Shown here: positions 23,539 to 34,565 of the stretch, piece by piece
Numbering within the stretch: position 1 is the stretch's first letter
Layout of the letters: each line of letters begins with the position of its first letter
Source of the DNA: Labia minor
Taxonomy: Eukaryota > Arthropoda > Insecta > Dermaptera > Spongiphoridae
NCBI GenBank assembly: GCA_963082975.1
Contig: OY720344.1
Span: forward strand, 27,315,172-27,379,171
Direction of reading: 5' to 3'
Length of the DNA: 64,000 nt
The notes under the pieces: model-generated
What the model was told of the DNA's origin: nothing
The model's database searches: none
The model's input: the letters and a program-made list of their open reading frames with translations, nothing else
Position numbers and translations under genes: made by a program

Positions 23539-24693
23539 ATGAGTCCATTAGAAAAATTATACCTTCATATTATAAAGAAAGAAGAGAATGTATTTGAACT
23601 GGAAGCGTTATCTTGGGACAAAATAACATGGTATGTATTACCGAATGATATCAAAGGAATCAATAAATATCCTACACTGCTCAAAATAAAAAGTATAACA
23701 AACAGCATGTCTTCAATTACAAAAATTAATGGATATAGAAAAGTATCAGTGCCATTTAAGCAAGAACTAAAGGAAATTTTTTTGGATGAGGGTGGAAACT
23801 TTTGCATTGGAGAGCATATGTTAGAAGAATTGGAAATTAGTGAGAATAAGATAAAAAATGAGGTATCTAAAGAAGAAAGTCTGTCAGAAAGAATTCGAGA
23901 ATTGGAAAAACAATTATACAAAACCAACAAAGTGGATTTACAGAAAGTAGAAAAAAAATTTTTAATTGATAAATTTAATAGACAGAAATATGATGCCTTA
24001 CCTTGGATAGAGTCTTTTGAGAAAGAGTGTGATAGACTTAATGTTGAAAATGATAGTGATAAAGTGGAATGCCTTAAGTTATTTATAGAGGGGTGTGCCC
24101 TAGGATGGTATACCTCCAATATAAAAAAACTATCTTTGAATGATTGGAAACAATGGAAAGTATCATTTATATTGGTTTTTGAAAATAAAACTTGGACTCC
24201 AATTCGACAGGCCTTTAATTATAAATATATGAATGGATCATTGATTGAATTCATTATAAAAAAAGAAAATTTATTATTAGGAATTGATCAAATAATACCA
24301 GAAATAATTCGAACTTATCAAATAGTAACCTCTCTTCCTGTGGAAGTACAAAATCAAATTGACAGAGAAAAAGTAAATACATTTGATGACTTAATGAAGG
24401 AAATAAAAAAAATTGATGAATCCTACAGTATAAGTAAGAACTTTGAGAGAAAAATTTCTCCTGAAACTACCAAGAGAAATACATATTATAATCAAAATAA
24501 AATTAAAACATTGGATAAAAAGAACAAACAGCCTTGTGAAATATGTGAATCTTTAGGCTTTTATAGATTTCATCCAGTTCAATTTTGCTGGAATAATAAA
24601 AAAAAAACTTTACCAATCAATAGAGTTAACAATTTAGAGATTGAGGAACAAGATTGTAACGAAGAAACTTCATGTGAGTACCAAAAAAACTAA
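23539..24693 (+). CDS. gag: Gag polyprotein of the Ty3/gypsy element
   Basis: 384 codons from the ATG at 23539, the first ATG after the LTR, to TAA at 24691-24693. Residues about 95-140 are charged and heptad-like, a probable coiled coil. Residues about 142-290 resemble a retrotransposon Gag capsid region (YDALPWIESFEKECDR...GWYTSN). Near the C-terminus (residues 333-350) is a zinc-knuckle variant CEICESLGFYRFHPVQFC, spaced CX2CX8HX4C instead of the retroviral CX2CX4HX4C. Gag should form the particle that packages the element RNA. Its last codons form the slippery sequence that leads to pol. No break is seen. Confidence 0.9.
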   Translation: MSPLEKLYLHIIKKEENVFELEALSWDKITWYVLPNDIKGINKYPTLLKIKSITNSMSSITKINGYRKVSVPFKQELKEIFLDEGGNFCIGEHMLEELEISENKIKNEVSKEESLSERIRELEKQLYKTNKVDLQKVEKKFLIDKFNRQKYDALPWIESFEKECDRLNVENDSDKVECLKLFIEGCALGWYTSNIKKLSLNDWKQWKVSFILVFENKTWTPIRQAFNYKYMNGSLIEFIIKKENLLLGIDQIIPEIIRTYQIVTSLPVEVQNQIDREKVNTFDDLMKEIKKIDESYSISKNFERKISPETTKRNTYYNQNKIKTLDKKNKQPCEICESLGFYRFHPVQFCWNNKKKTLPINRVNNLEIEEQDCNEETSCEYQKN

Positions 24694-27005
24694 AATGCCC
24701 GGAAAAATCCATTCCCAATTCTTTAATAAAAATTCCAATAATAATTGATAAAAACAAGCGGATTACGGCAGTTTATGATAATGGATCTACTAATTCATTA
24801 ATTAATAATAAAATTGTAAATTTATTAAATTGTAGATTAAACAATAATGAAAGCTTGCTTAAAACTATTACTGGGGTGGATTTTTGTAATAACCGGGCAA
24901 CTGTACGCTTAAAAATAGGTGAAATAGAAGATGAAGTAGAAGTGCTAGTAATAAAAAATGATAATTTTAAATATGATTTATTACTAGGTCTGGATGTAAT
25001 AAAGAAATATAGACTCATCCAGGATGAAAATTTGAATATAAAACAAAAACTTGATAATAAAATAATAGACATAAATAGGCTAGAAGAAAAACTGAAAGGA
25101 GATAATATAAATTTGAAAAATATTGAAGAAGAAAAGAAAAATATTATTACCCAATTGATAAATAATCACAAATTAAATTTTGCTAAACATAAATTTGATG
25201 TAGGACGAATTGGTAATGGAGAAGGTCAAATTAAATTAAAAGAAGAAAAATATGTTGCAAAAAAACCTTATCGGTGTTCATTTCAAGATCAAGAAGAGAT
25301 AGATAACCAAATAGAACAACTGTTAAAATATGATTTAATAGAAGAATCAAATTCTCCATTCGCTTCGCCAGTAACTTTATGTTTTAAAAAAGAAGATGGT
25401 AGAAGAACCCGATTATGTGTAGACTTCAGAGAGTTAAATCAGTTAGTTGTTCCGGAACCACAACCATTTCCTAGAATAGAGGATTTGGTAGTGCACGTAG
25501 GTGGTTGTAAATGGTACACAGCATTAGATGTTAACTCAGCTTTTTGGTCCATACCTATCAGGGTGAAAGACAGAAAGAAAACAGCATTTATAACCCAAAA
25601 AGGACATTGGCAGTGGAAAGTTCTTCCATTTGGCTTTAAAAATAGTCCTGCGATATTTCAAAGAATGCTTTCTAGTATATTGAGACGTTACAAGTTGGAA
25701 AAATTTTGTTTAAATTACATAGATGATGTCCTTATTTTTTCCAAAACATTTAGTGAACATTTAAATCATCTAAAATTAGTTTTTAAAGCCATTAAACTTG
25801 AAGGAATTAAATTGAAGTTAGAAAAATGCGTTTTTGCCACAAATTCAATAAAATTTTTAGGGCATGTGATTGAGAATGGTAAAATTAGCCCAATTAATGA
25901 TAACCTTATTGCAATCAAGGAGTTTAAAAGACCTACAACAAGAAAAATGGTACGTCAACTGTTGGGAAAAATTAATTTTTATCATAAATTTATAGATCAT
26001 TGTACCCAACGATTATCTCCATTACATAATCTTTTAAAAAAAAATGAAAAATTTATTTGGTCCCAGGAATGTGAAAAGTGTTTTCAAGAAATTAAACAAT
26101 ATTTATCTTCAACTCCAATTTTATCAATTTACGATCATGAAAAAGATATCGTTTTAGAGACAGACGCATCAAGAATAGGCCTTGGCGGGGTCCTAAAACA
26201 AAAACAAGAAGATGGGTTACTACATCCTATAGGATATTTTTCAAAAAAACTAACCCCAAGTCAAAAAAAGAAAGAGATAATTTTCTTGGAATGCTTAGCA
26301 ATTAAAGAAGCAATTGTTTATTGGCAGCATTATTTGATTGGAAAATCATTTATTGTAACTTCTGATCACAAACCATTAATAAATTTAAAATCCAAATCAA
26401 GAACGGATGAAGCCTTAGGTGATTTGATTCTATATTTATCACAATATGATTTTAAAATTATATATAAAAAAGGAACAGATAATATAGAGGCGGATTCATT
26501 ATCTAGGAATCCAGTTTTGGAAGAATTTCAAAATGAAGATGATTGTATTAAAATAAATAACATGATCCAAATAGAAGAAATAATAAAAGATCAAAAGACA
26601 ATAAAAAAGGAAATTGAAAATTCAAAGAAAATTTTAAAAGAAGGTGAAATAAATTTTAAGATTCTAAATAATAGAAAAAGAATATTTATATCTGAAAAAT
26701 TTGGATCAAAATTAATAAAAAAAATTCACAACGTGTATGGACATATAGGCATCAAACAAATAGCTGAAAAAATAAGACCACATTACTATTTTTATAATAT
26801 GGATAGTTTAATAAAAGACATTTGTTGGACTTGTGAGATATGCAATAAAAATAAAACCAGAACAAGAAGGCCAATAGGCTTATTATCTCAATTAGGACCA
26901 GCAGAATACCCTTTTCACATAATGTCTATGGATACTATAGGAGGCTTTAGTGGAAATAATTCCGAAAAAAAAATATTTACATATATTAGTAGATCACTTC
27001 TCTAG
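24678..27005 (+). CDS. pol: Pol of the Ty3/gypsy element: protease, RT, RNase H, N-terminal integrase
   Basis: Opens in -1 relative to gag and has no ATG near its start, consistent with expression by frameshift. The protease active site is DNGSTNS (24777), followed by LLLGLDV. The reverse transcriptase has LCVDFRELNQ, FGFKNSPAIFQR and the catalytic YIDD (25716-25727). RNase H starts with the ETDAS motif (about 26157). The integrase zinc finger has H26727, a second His five residues on, and CWTCEIC (Cys codons 26823, 26832, 26841). The first catalytic Asp is in SMDTIGG (26931). The frame then runs into a nine-A run (26965-26973) and stops at TAG, ending at 27005. The rest of the integrase continues in another frame. 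Confidence 0.9.
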   Translation, partial: VPKKLKCPEKSIPNSLIKIPIIIDKNKRITAVYDNGSTNSLINNKIVNLLNCRLNNNESLLKTITGVDFCNNRATVRLKIGEIEDEVEVLVIKNDNFKYDLLLGLDVIKKYRLIQDENLNIKQKLDNKIIDINRLEEKLKGDNINLKNIEEEKKNIITQLINNHKLNFAKHKFDVGRIGNGEGQIKLKEEKYVAKKPYRCSFQDQEEIDNQIEQLLKYDLIEESNSPFASPVTLCFKKEDGRRTRLCVDFRELNQLVVPEPQPFPRIEDLVVHVGGCKWYTALDVNSAFWSIPIRVKDRKKTAFITQKGHWQWKVLPFGFKNSPAIFQRMLSSILRRYKLEKFCLNYIDDVLIFSKTFSEHLNHLKLVFKAIKLEGIKLKLEKCVFATNSIKFLGHVIENGKISPINDNLIAIKEFKRPTTRKMVRQLLGKINFYHKFIDHCTQRLSPLHNLLKKNEKFIWSQECEKCFQEIKQYLSSTPILSIYDHEKDIVLETDASRIGLGGVLKQKQEDGLLHPIGYFSKKLTPSQKKKEIIFLECLAIKEAIVYWQHYLIGKSFIVTSDHKPLINLKSKSRTDEALGDLILYLSQYDFKIIYKKGTDNIEADSLSRNPVLEEFQNEDDCIKINNMIQIEEIIKDQKTIKKEIENSKKILKEGEINFKILNNRKRIFISEKFGSKLIKKIHNVYGHIGIKQIAEKIRPHYYFYNMDSLIKDICWTCEICNKNKTRTRRPIGLLSQLGPAEYPFHIMSMDTIGGFSGNNSEKKIFTYISRSLL
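24684..24690 (+). promoter_or_regulatory. -1 ribosomal frameshift slippery site (A AAA AAC)
   Basis: The heptamer A AAA AAC is in the correct phase in gag (CAA AAA AAC) and is followed at once by the gag TAA. The pol frame is open from 24678 and lies in -1 relative to gag, so one -1 slip gives Gag-Pol. No strong stem-loop is obvious by eye just downstream. Confidence 0.8.
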
Positions 27006-27726
27006 ATATGTATGGCATTTAACTTCAAAAGGACAAATGACACAAGATTTTATTAAGTTAATTAAAAATATCACAGAAAAAAATAAGATAGAAATATTAT
27101 TGGTGGACAGGTACAGCGCTCTCAATTCTAATAAATTCAAAGATTTTATAAATAAAGAGAATATTAAACTAATTTATACTTGTGTAGATAGTCCACAATC
27201 TAACGGACTAAATGAACGCTTGAATCAAACATTAGTGAACAGAATCCGATGTAGGATGGATGAGATGAGAAAGTCAAAGGCGTGGACAACGATTGCAAAT
27301 TCCTGTATTGAAGAGTATAACAACACAATTCACTCAAGCACAAGATTCGCGCCTATGTATTTGTTATATGGAAATCAATCTGAAATAGTGCCCAAAGAAT
27401 TAAAAAGAGATCCAGAATTAAAAATAGACAGACAGAAAGCAATAATGAATGCTATGATAAGTGCTAAAAGAAATAGTAAGAGGATGAACAAAAATAAATA
27501 TGATTATGAATTTAAAGAAGGAGAATTGGTCTACATATCAAATGGAAACAAGCTAAATAGAAATAAATTGGATAGAGTGAGAGAAGGACCATTTGTAATA
27601 AAGAGAAAGATTGCAAGTTCAATATATGAAGTAGAAACGGACAGAAAACGAAGAGAGGTAAATTTGTTCCATAGCAATAAATTAGTTCCTTACTCTTTTT
27701 ATCAGATTGAAAAAAAGAGTCAATAA
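26941..27726 (+). pseudogene. pol: C-terminal integrase of the Ty3/gypsy element, out of frame with pol
   Basis: This frame carries the rest of the integrase from about 26974: LVDHFSRYVWHL, the second Asp in LLVDRYS (27106-27108), and SPQSNGLNERLNQTL with the catalytic Glu at 27214-27216. The spacing is DX35E, as expected. The C-terminal part has an EGELVYISNGN segment and REGPFVI, a GPY/F-type domain, and ends at TAA 27724-27726. No chromodomain is seen. The frame differs from upstream pol by one extra base, most simply a ninth A in the run 26965-26973. No start codon or internal promoter is evident, so alone it would not be translated. Confidence 0.85.
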
Positions 27727-27736
27727 GGAGGGTTGA
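27724..27736 (+). promoter_or_regulatory. Polypurine tract region before the 3' LTR
   Basis: TAAGGAGGG then TTGA directly precedes the 3' LTR and overlaps the pol stop. The purine run AAGGAGGG is the best candidate for the plus-strand primer. A second purine run, GAAAAAAAGAG, lies about 20 bp upstream. Confidence 0.5.
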
Positions 27737-28034
27737 TGTAAAAGTGTATTTGGCGTCATCTAATGGAGTTAGTGTATTTAGTGTATTTACTGTTAGTTAA
27801 TACTTCATATGGGCAGTGACGAGTATAATAAACATAAACAAGATTTAGCTCATATTTAGTAAAATTGTGAATATTAAAATAAAACTGATAAAAGAACAGA
27901 AATTCAATTCTCTAGGTATGTGAAAGTAAATGTATTTAAATGTATTAAATGTATTTTATAATTTTTATCAATTAATAAAAACTCTAGTTCCAGAGCATTG
28001 TTTTCTTCTTTGAAAATCCTTTCTCAGTATTACA
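27737..28034 (+). repeat. 3' LTR
   Basis: 298 bp, identical by eye to the 5' LTR, TGTAA...TTACA, followed by TATATATATA as on the left flank. Confidence 0.95.
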
Positions 28035-28589
28035 TATATATATACTAGCTACTTCGAGCGCCTTCGGCGCTCTTCACACTGTCATTTAAAGAGAGAAAAT
28101 ATGAAACACTAATTAACTTATTAAATAAAGTAAATTTTCAAATTTACTTATTCTTAATAATCATCTATACCTACTGGCATAGACTGGTATAGACTTAAGG
28201 TACCTTAATCAATTTTTTATAAATTTTGTTTAAATTTTCTTGTTTTATCTCGTATTAAATCATCTTTTGATAGCTCTTGACTTTTCTATTTTTATTAATT
28301 CTATTTAAACCCATTTATGAAAATATCAAAACAATATTCCAAAATCATCTTGATATTATCTTGATATTATTCTTTTAAAACTTTTATTTGTTTATTTTTT
28401 TTCTAAATTCCATTAAAATTGATAACCATTCGTTTCTTATATTAGAAAATTCAAATATATAAATTTATTTTAAAATTTGTACATTATTATTAAAAATTTT
28501 TATGGAAATATTAGATGCAAAATTAATACGATTAATAATTAATAATAGAGTATACTATTTAAATATTTCAAGTTTAAATTGGGTGGCTT
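28035..28589. other. AT-rich DNA with a GC hairpin
   Basis: Right after the (TA)n flank is GAGCGCCTTCGGCGCTC (28056-28072), a perfect 7-bp stem with a TTC loop, following CTAGCTACTTC. Similar GC hairpins beside TA tracts start some arthropod repeats. No other feature is seen. Confidence 0.4.
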
Positions 28590-28702
28590 GTATTGCCGGT
28601 TGCCTAAATGCCAGGGGCTCCTAGCCGAGTGAACGCTCGCTCAGTCAGTCAGTCGATTTCGTTGTGTGAGTGTGCATGCCAACTCAAACCAGGCGGGCGG
28701 CG
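28590..28702 (+). promoter_or_regulatory. Candidate promoter and 5' UTR
   Basis: A CpG-containing, much less AT-rich island holds GCTCAGTCAGTCAGTCG near 28639-28655. This carries several TCAGT matches to the arthropod initiator, and no TATA box is evident. It leads directly into an ATG in strong context. This is an inference from composition and motifs only. Confidence 0.4.
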
Positions 28703-28732
28703 ATGGCGCTTTTTCTCTACTATATCAAAAGC
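28703..28732 (+). CDS. Candidate first coding exon (MALFLYYIKS)
   Basis: GGCGGCGATGGCG gives a strong initiation context for the ATG at 28703. Ten codons (MALFLYYIKS) run to 28732 and are followed at once by GTAAGT (28733-28738), a consensus 5' splice donor in phase 0. The residues are hydrophobic and could begin a signal peptide or membrane segment. Without splicing the frame stops after 28 codons. No second exon was identified on the plus strand, so later exons must be far away or outside the window. I do not recognise the protein, and the whole model could be chance. Confidence 0.35.
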
Positions 28733-28738
28733 GTAAGT

Positions 28739-29094
28739 GTATTTTCTATTGAAATTATCATAATTCACCAATATAAAGCGATCAATTAACATCACCTCTA
28801 CCATCATTGTAATAAAGTCTCAAACGATTTACTGATTTTTTTTTTAATAATTATTTTAATAGAAAAATATCATATTTGTTTTTTAATTCATATTCATATT
28901 ATGAATGATATTTTATTTATTAATATATATATTTAACGTGATATATCTGCACATTACTCAAAATTTAATTTAAAATTATTTACACATTTTATTAGAATTT
29001 GAAAATGTATATATCTTCTTTTTTTCTAATTAATCTCTTTTCTATTTCATTTTTCTCATGTCATTTAATATAATAGGATATATTATATATCGTG

Positions 29095-29129
<35 letters not shown>

Positions 29130-32100
29130 TATATATACTTCTATTTATTATTATTATTTTTTAATATTTTCTATTCAATATGAGTTGATTTTTTTAATAT
29201 AATATATATTTGGATATTATTATTAATTTAAGTAAATATAATTCTTTTATTTTCAATTTGAAGTGACATTTATTCTAGAGACGCCCAAACGGTAGGGCTA
29301 ATTTATTTTCTTTTTTCTTTTATCTTGTAATTTACTGTTTAATTTATCTAAAAAAATGATAAATTCTGGTAAATATTTATTCTTTCAATATCAATTATTT
29401 TCTGAGAATTCTACATGATTATCAAAATGAAAAATCAATTGAAATTTAAATAGAAATCATTTTAACATTATCTTTTAATTATAGATAATAGAAAAGGTCA
29501 GTTTTTAATACTTTCATTTATTAAATAAGAATTTTATTATGTGTCTTTGAAATATATTACTAAATATTATTATTTCATTAAAAGTTATAATAACGAAAAA
29601 TTAATATGTGATACATTGATTAACAACAGTTTCAAAGTATTTTTAATCTGCATTAAAACAAATACAACTAATTATAAAGGCAGATATTTTATTAGAATGA
29701 ATTAATTAGAAATTTGGAAATAATTTTAAAGCTCGGAAGCTTCTATTAGCTAAACAGCGTAGGCGTTACGTTATATATATTATATATTACTCGTATTCTA
29801 TATTCTATTGTATATATCTCGAGACAACTCCCAATATATTTACTTGTTTTTCTTATTTTGATTTCAAGCAAGAGCTATTGAACTATTATATATATTTTCA
29901 TGTTATCTTTTTTATAATTACACACAGAAAACATCTGATCAGTTAATTTATAAAATATTTCAGTTAAATAGAATTTCTATGCTGAATTTAAATTTGAATA
30001 TAAGAAATAGAAAAATTCGTAATTCTTAAATGTTATACCATTATTTATTACTGATTTACTGATATACATTTATGTAATATTTTAAGTGTTTTATTTGGAA
30101 TTTTTCAATTATTCATTGCTTGATTTTTATTGAATATTTTTAATTATAATGAAATTTGAGAAAATGCAAAGTTAGAGACTTGAGACAATTTATAAAATAA
30201 AATTAACATAATTATCGTTATAAAACTATAGATAAATTAACAATATATACATTCATTAATAGTATTTATTTAAATTAATTGATTTATTTGTTTTATTATT
30301 ATTTAGTTCATTTATTAATTTTTTTATATCATAGTTAATTTCCTCCCTTAAAAGAAACTTATCTAATTCTGTGGTGCTAGGGATTTTTGAAAATTACTAG
30401 TCGCAACATGAAGATTTCACTTACAGTTTCTGTCATGTCCGACCTCCATCCAACACTTCTTTTCTCTCAAGTTTCTTGCTTCTCTTAATCATGTGATCTA
30501 TATATTTATTTTTTTTGATTCATTATAATAAAATTTAAACAAATAAAAATTTTCATTTAGTTAATTTATATAAATTTCAATTTAAACTAATTATGAGTCA
30601 TACGCTTTGCCAAGACTCTGAATAATTTGTGTACAGAAATATTCTTAGCGAGATTTGATATAATGTTGTCCGATTTGTCCTAAATGTGAATTAGGAGAAA
30701 ATTATAAATTGCCTCCTCTTCCAGCCCAATTCATTTACCCATCCATGTTGTATAAGGCATCTTAATTTCTTAACACTACGTTTTTTTTAAATTTAAAATT
30801 GAGGGAGAGAAAGAGTTTCTAATTATATTCGAATAGTCTATTATATTCTATATATCAGTATTTTTTTCTGAATTTAATACCAAGTTGATTTTCAAAATTT
30901 TCCATTCTTAATGTATATGATTAATTACATATGTTAAAATTTAAAAAAAATTCAAATATTCTAATTTTTAAATTTATATATAATTTAATATTATTTTTTA
31001 TTAATATCATATCAAAAAAGAGCATTTATTAAAAATTAAAAATAAAAAAAGAAGCTTATTAATAAAAAAATATAATACAATAATTTTGATTTAAAACAAA
31101 TTTTAAAATAATACTCAATATATAAAAGTCATAAATTTAAAACATCTCGTTTATATCATTTATCTAAAAAATAATATTTTAATTTTATATAACCAAGAAA
31201 AAATCTTCATACAACTTAATTTATTCTTGTGAAATTTATGAATTATTAAAAGTATTTTTTTGAAATACTTATTTATAAAAATTAAAAATAAATACTTTTT
31301 TGATATATAAAATTCATAAGTCTAGGCTAACACTATTAATAATTAATATATTCATAAATATATATACATATATCTAATTTCTTCACATAGACACACACAC
31401 ACACGCACATACTCTTTCGCTCTCTCGTTCTCTCTTTTATTATAAAAAGCCCGTAGGCTTTCTAAATATGTAATTAATATTTTTATTCAATTAGTTTGGA
31501 ATGAAAAAGTCCTGTCTAGAATGCTTTGAATTGTAAATTTTACTTTTCCCAAAAGATATTGCCTATTAGTTAACAAAATTGCCCAAACGTAGCTGTTGAA
31601 AATAATTGGTTCCACGATCACAAAACAAGACAATATACATATTAAGTCGACAAATTGTGTCATGTATGTAAATCTATTTGAAAGTTTCAATGGAAGTTAA
31701 AAAAAATACATATAAATACAAACAACGATATGATCAATTAATTGAAATTTTTAAAAAAATTAAGTATTTTTATTTAAATGAAAAAAAATTGTTTAATACT
31801 ATCCATATGTAAATATATCTGAATAGTAGATTTATTTTGATAATATATTTATAATATATTGTGTCAAATAATGGATGAAGAGAATGTTTTATAAATAAAA
31901 AAATTAAAATTCGTTTTAGGGTAAATTTTAATCATTCAACTAATGAAATTAATTTATATATTTTTAAATATTTGATTTATTTTTATTCTTGGAGATCTCT
32001 CAATTAACCATATACAAATAGTATAATTGTTTCAATAAGGCATTCAAACATAATTTTTTCAATAAAATTATGAATTTATTAATTAATATTAAATAATATT

Positions 32101-34565
32101 TGTTATCTGCTTTTCTGAATTCCAGAGTAAATGAAAATGTTTATGGTTCATAATTTACTTTAAGTGTTAACTCCACCCTGTTCCAATTAGAACGAATATG
32201 ACTTTATTAGGGATGGAAATGAGAAATATTCATTATTAAAATGTAATTCCGAAGAGATGTTATTGCCAGTAGAAATTTACAAGAAATGTGGTTTTCTAAA
32301 AATTCTCTGTTATTTCTATATACATATATTATTATTTTATTTATTTTATTATTTAATGTAGATATTTAAAATATGAATTCTTTTATTTTTCGTCTTATGG
32401 GCTTTAAAGTAAACCAATATTAGTCAATTTTCATTTTTATTTTATAATATTAATTATGATATTTTAAATTTTTGTAAACTTTGAGTATTCATTTTCAAAA
32501 TTAGTAATTCAGCATTTTACCACTGAGCCATGTTCTTGATAAGACTACATTGCTAATTAATTGGAAAGATAAAAAGTATATTTAAATAAAACAGTAATTT
32601 AATATAAAGAACTAAAATTTAATTTAAATAAATAAATTTAAATTACTTTTTTTTTTGTTTTTTTATAAAAGATATATTTTAAAATAGGTTTTCATCTGCG
32701 AAGTGAGAGACTGATTAAAAATAAATATATTTTAGATTTTAAGACTAGATACTAAATTTAATTTAATTTAATAAAATATAAATAAAATATAAAAATATAT
32801 TTGTTGTATAAATTTGAATATAATTACTCTTAATTATCGTATACCGTAAATTAAACTAATGCGATTCTCTTGCACAAATTCATTTTTTTTTTAATAGTAC
32901 ACAAACAATATTTGTTTGTTGGTCTTTTTACATGTTTGGTTGGTTGGTTGTAGTTGAAAATTTTTATAAATAAACGGAAATTCAAATGTATATACCTTCA
33001 CGGTGAGATCGCGCGAATAAACCCAGGAGATTTAACAAAACAATATTGATTTAAACATTAGCAACAAAAAAAAAAAAAAAACAGGCGAAACATTTTTTTT
33101 TTTTTTTACTTTTGAATCTGTCATATATTCACTATGCTTTATTAATCAGTACCCTCTGAATTTTCATTTAGATTTTATTGTTAATGAAAACAGTGAAATT
33201 TTTATATAGACATATAATAATACCTATATAGGCATAATTTTCTAAATGAGCTGTGTCATTAAGGGCAACATATAGCCTAGAGATGTAACCTTTATTCATT
33301 CACTCATTATTTACTCTCTTATTAATTCCCCTTTCTATTTATTTACACCCCATTCTTTTATATAATTTTTATAAGTCACCCAATATTAGCAAAGTTATTA
33401 GGGAGTATTTAGTTAGAAATTCATTTATTTTAAAAAATATCTTACTTCAAATTCAAATTTCTTAAATAGATGAATTTAATTCTCTTACTATTCATATATT
33501 ATTATAATATGAATTAAAAAAAAATCGTTACATCCGTTTTAGAAAAAAATTTTAAATGATTTTTATTAGTAAACTGGAATTTATTCTTATTTAATTTCAA
33601 TGACAATGTTTCTGTATAATCACACCTAATTTAATTATAAATCTCCAATCCAGTGCCATTTAAGAAGAGTTTTAGCTCTTTAATGTTTATATACAAACAT
33701 AAATACACAGACCAAAAAATAAAAATGTTTTCTTTGAATTTAGGAAATTCTTAAAACGTGTCTTTGCATTGATGATTTTATGATGGAATACAAAATGTTT
33801 ATTTCTATGCTATAAATATATTCATTCATTCATATTATTCTTAAATAAAAACTATTATTACTATTTAAATCATTATTTTTATTCTTTAAATTAAAAATTC
33901 AAGATTGGAACGGGTTGTTTAAAAAGGATTTACATATTTTATAATTTAAATTATCATATCAAAGACATTATGTTGGAAAAGACTTGGGTAGGAAAAATAA
34001 AATTGATATTGATTAGATATCCAAATGGTAGGAGATCGAAGAATCGTTGGCAGAATAAAATTAACTTAAAAAATGAAGAGGGAATGGATAAAAAAATTTA
34101 TGGATATATCCAAAAAACTTAATCAAGATTTTTAAGTGATCTACCTCTATCTAAAAGTATATCAATTAAAAATGCAATACAAAACAATTCTACCCGAAGA
34201 AAGAAACAAAAATAAAAAAAAACTGTGAGATATACTGATGATAGAATAACAATAATATAAATATAAATTTTTTTTTTATAAAATAACGTTTTTTATGGAC
34301 TAAAAAGAAAAAACTAATTTTTCTATAAGCTTGACAAAGTTTAAGGATGAATTGCTTCATACACAACGAAAAACGTTGGGCGCATTTAGTTAATTTATAT
34401 GAAGCATCAAGTCAAATTTTTGTAATAATAAAAATTTTATTAAACACATAAACTGACAATTTTTTTTTATTATCGAATAAAAGTGATAGATTAAGAGCTA
34501 AGAAATTAATTTTTTATTATTTTCCACTGTAATTGTGAAGTTGAGAAAAACCTTATAATTATAAT
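28739..34565. other. Long AT-rich stretch, no confident gene
   Basis: About 5.8 kb of low-complexity AT sequence. It has (TA)n at 29098-29127 and (CA)n/(TC)n near 31388-31436. Two weak TE traces are present. One is a pol III A-box-like TGGCTCAGTGG on the minus strand near 32521. The other is a plus-strand segment near 33975-34070 reading WVGKIKLILIRYPNGRRSKN and RWQNKIN, faintly like a LINE C-terminus. It would fit the intron of a gene starting at 28.7 kb, but nothing proves this. Confidence 0.45.

Larger units (their letters stand above)
23216..28034 (+). mobile_element. Ty3/gypsy LTR retrotransposon, env-less, nearly intact
   Basis: A 4819-bp element: 5' LTR, gag, pol (PR-RT-RNH-IN), 3' LTR. 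The LTRs are identical by eye over 298 bp, so the insertion is recent. Each LTR begins TGTAA and ends TTACA. It sits in a (TA)n tract, and the TATA on each side fits a 4-6-bp target duplication. Order RT then RNase H then integrase, and the YIDD catalytic motif, place it in Ty3/gypsy. There is no frame for an envelope: only 10 bp separate the pol stop from the 3' LTR. One frame break in the integrase makes this copy defective unless it is bypassed. Confidence 0.95.

Noticed and set aside
23565..25072. Minus-strand open frames of 184 and 99 codons over the retrotransposon
   Set aside because: They are antisense shadows of gag and of the protease region, without any domain of their own.
32500..32560. 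tRNA gene on the minus strand (TGGCTCAGTGGTAAAATGCT)
   Set aside because: The A-box match is good but there is no B box, anticodon stem or acceptor stem. At most it is a decayed SINE head.
33975..34100. LINE C-terminus (GRRSKNRWQNKIN)
   Set aside because: The similarity is short and strongly degenerate. Other families or chance in lysine-rich frames cannot be excluded.
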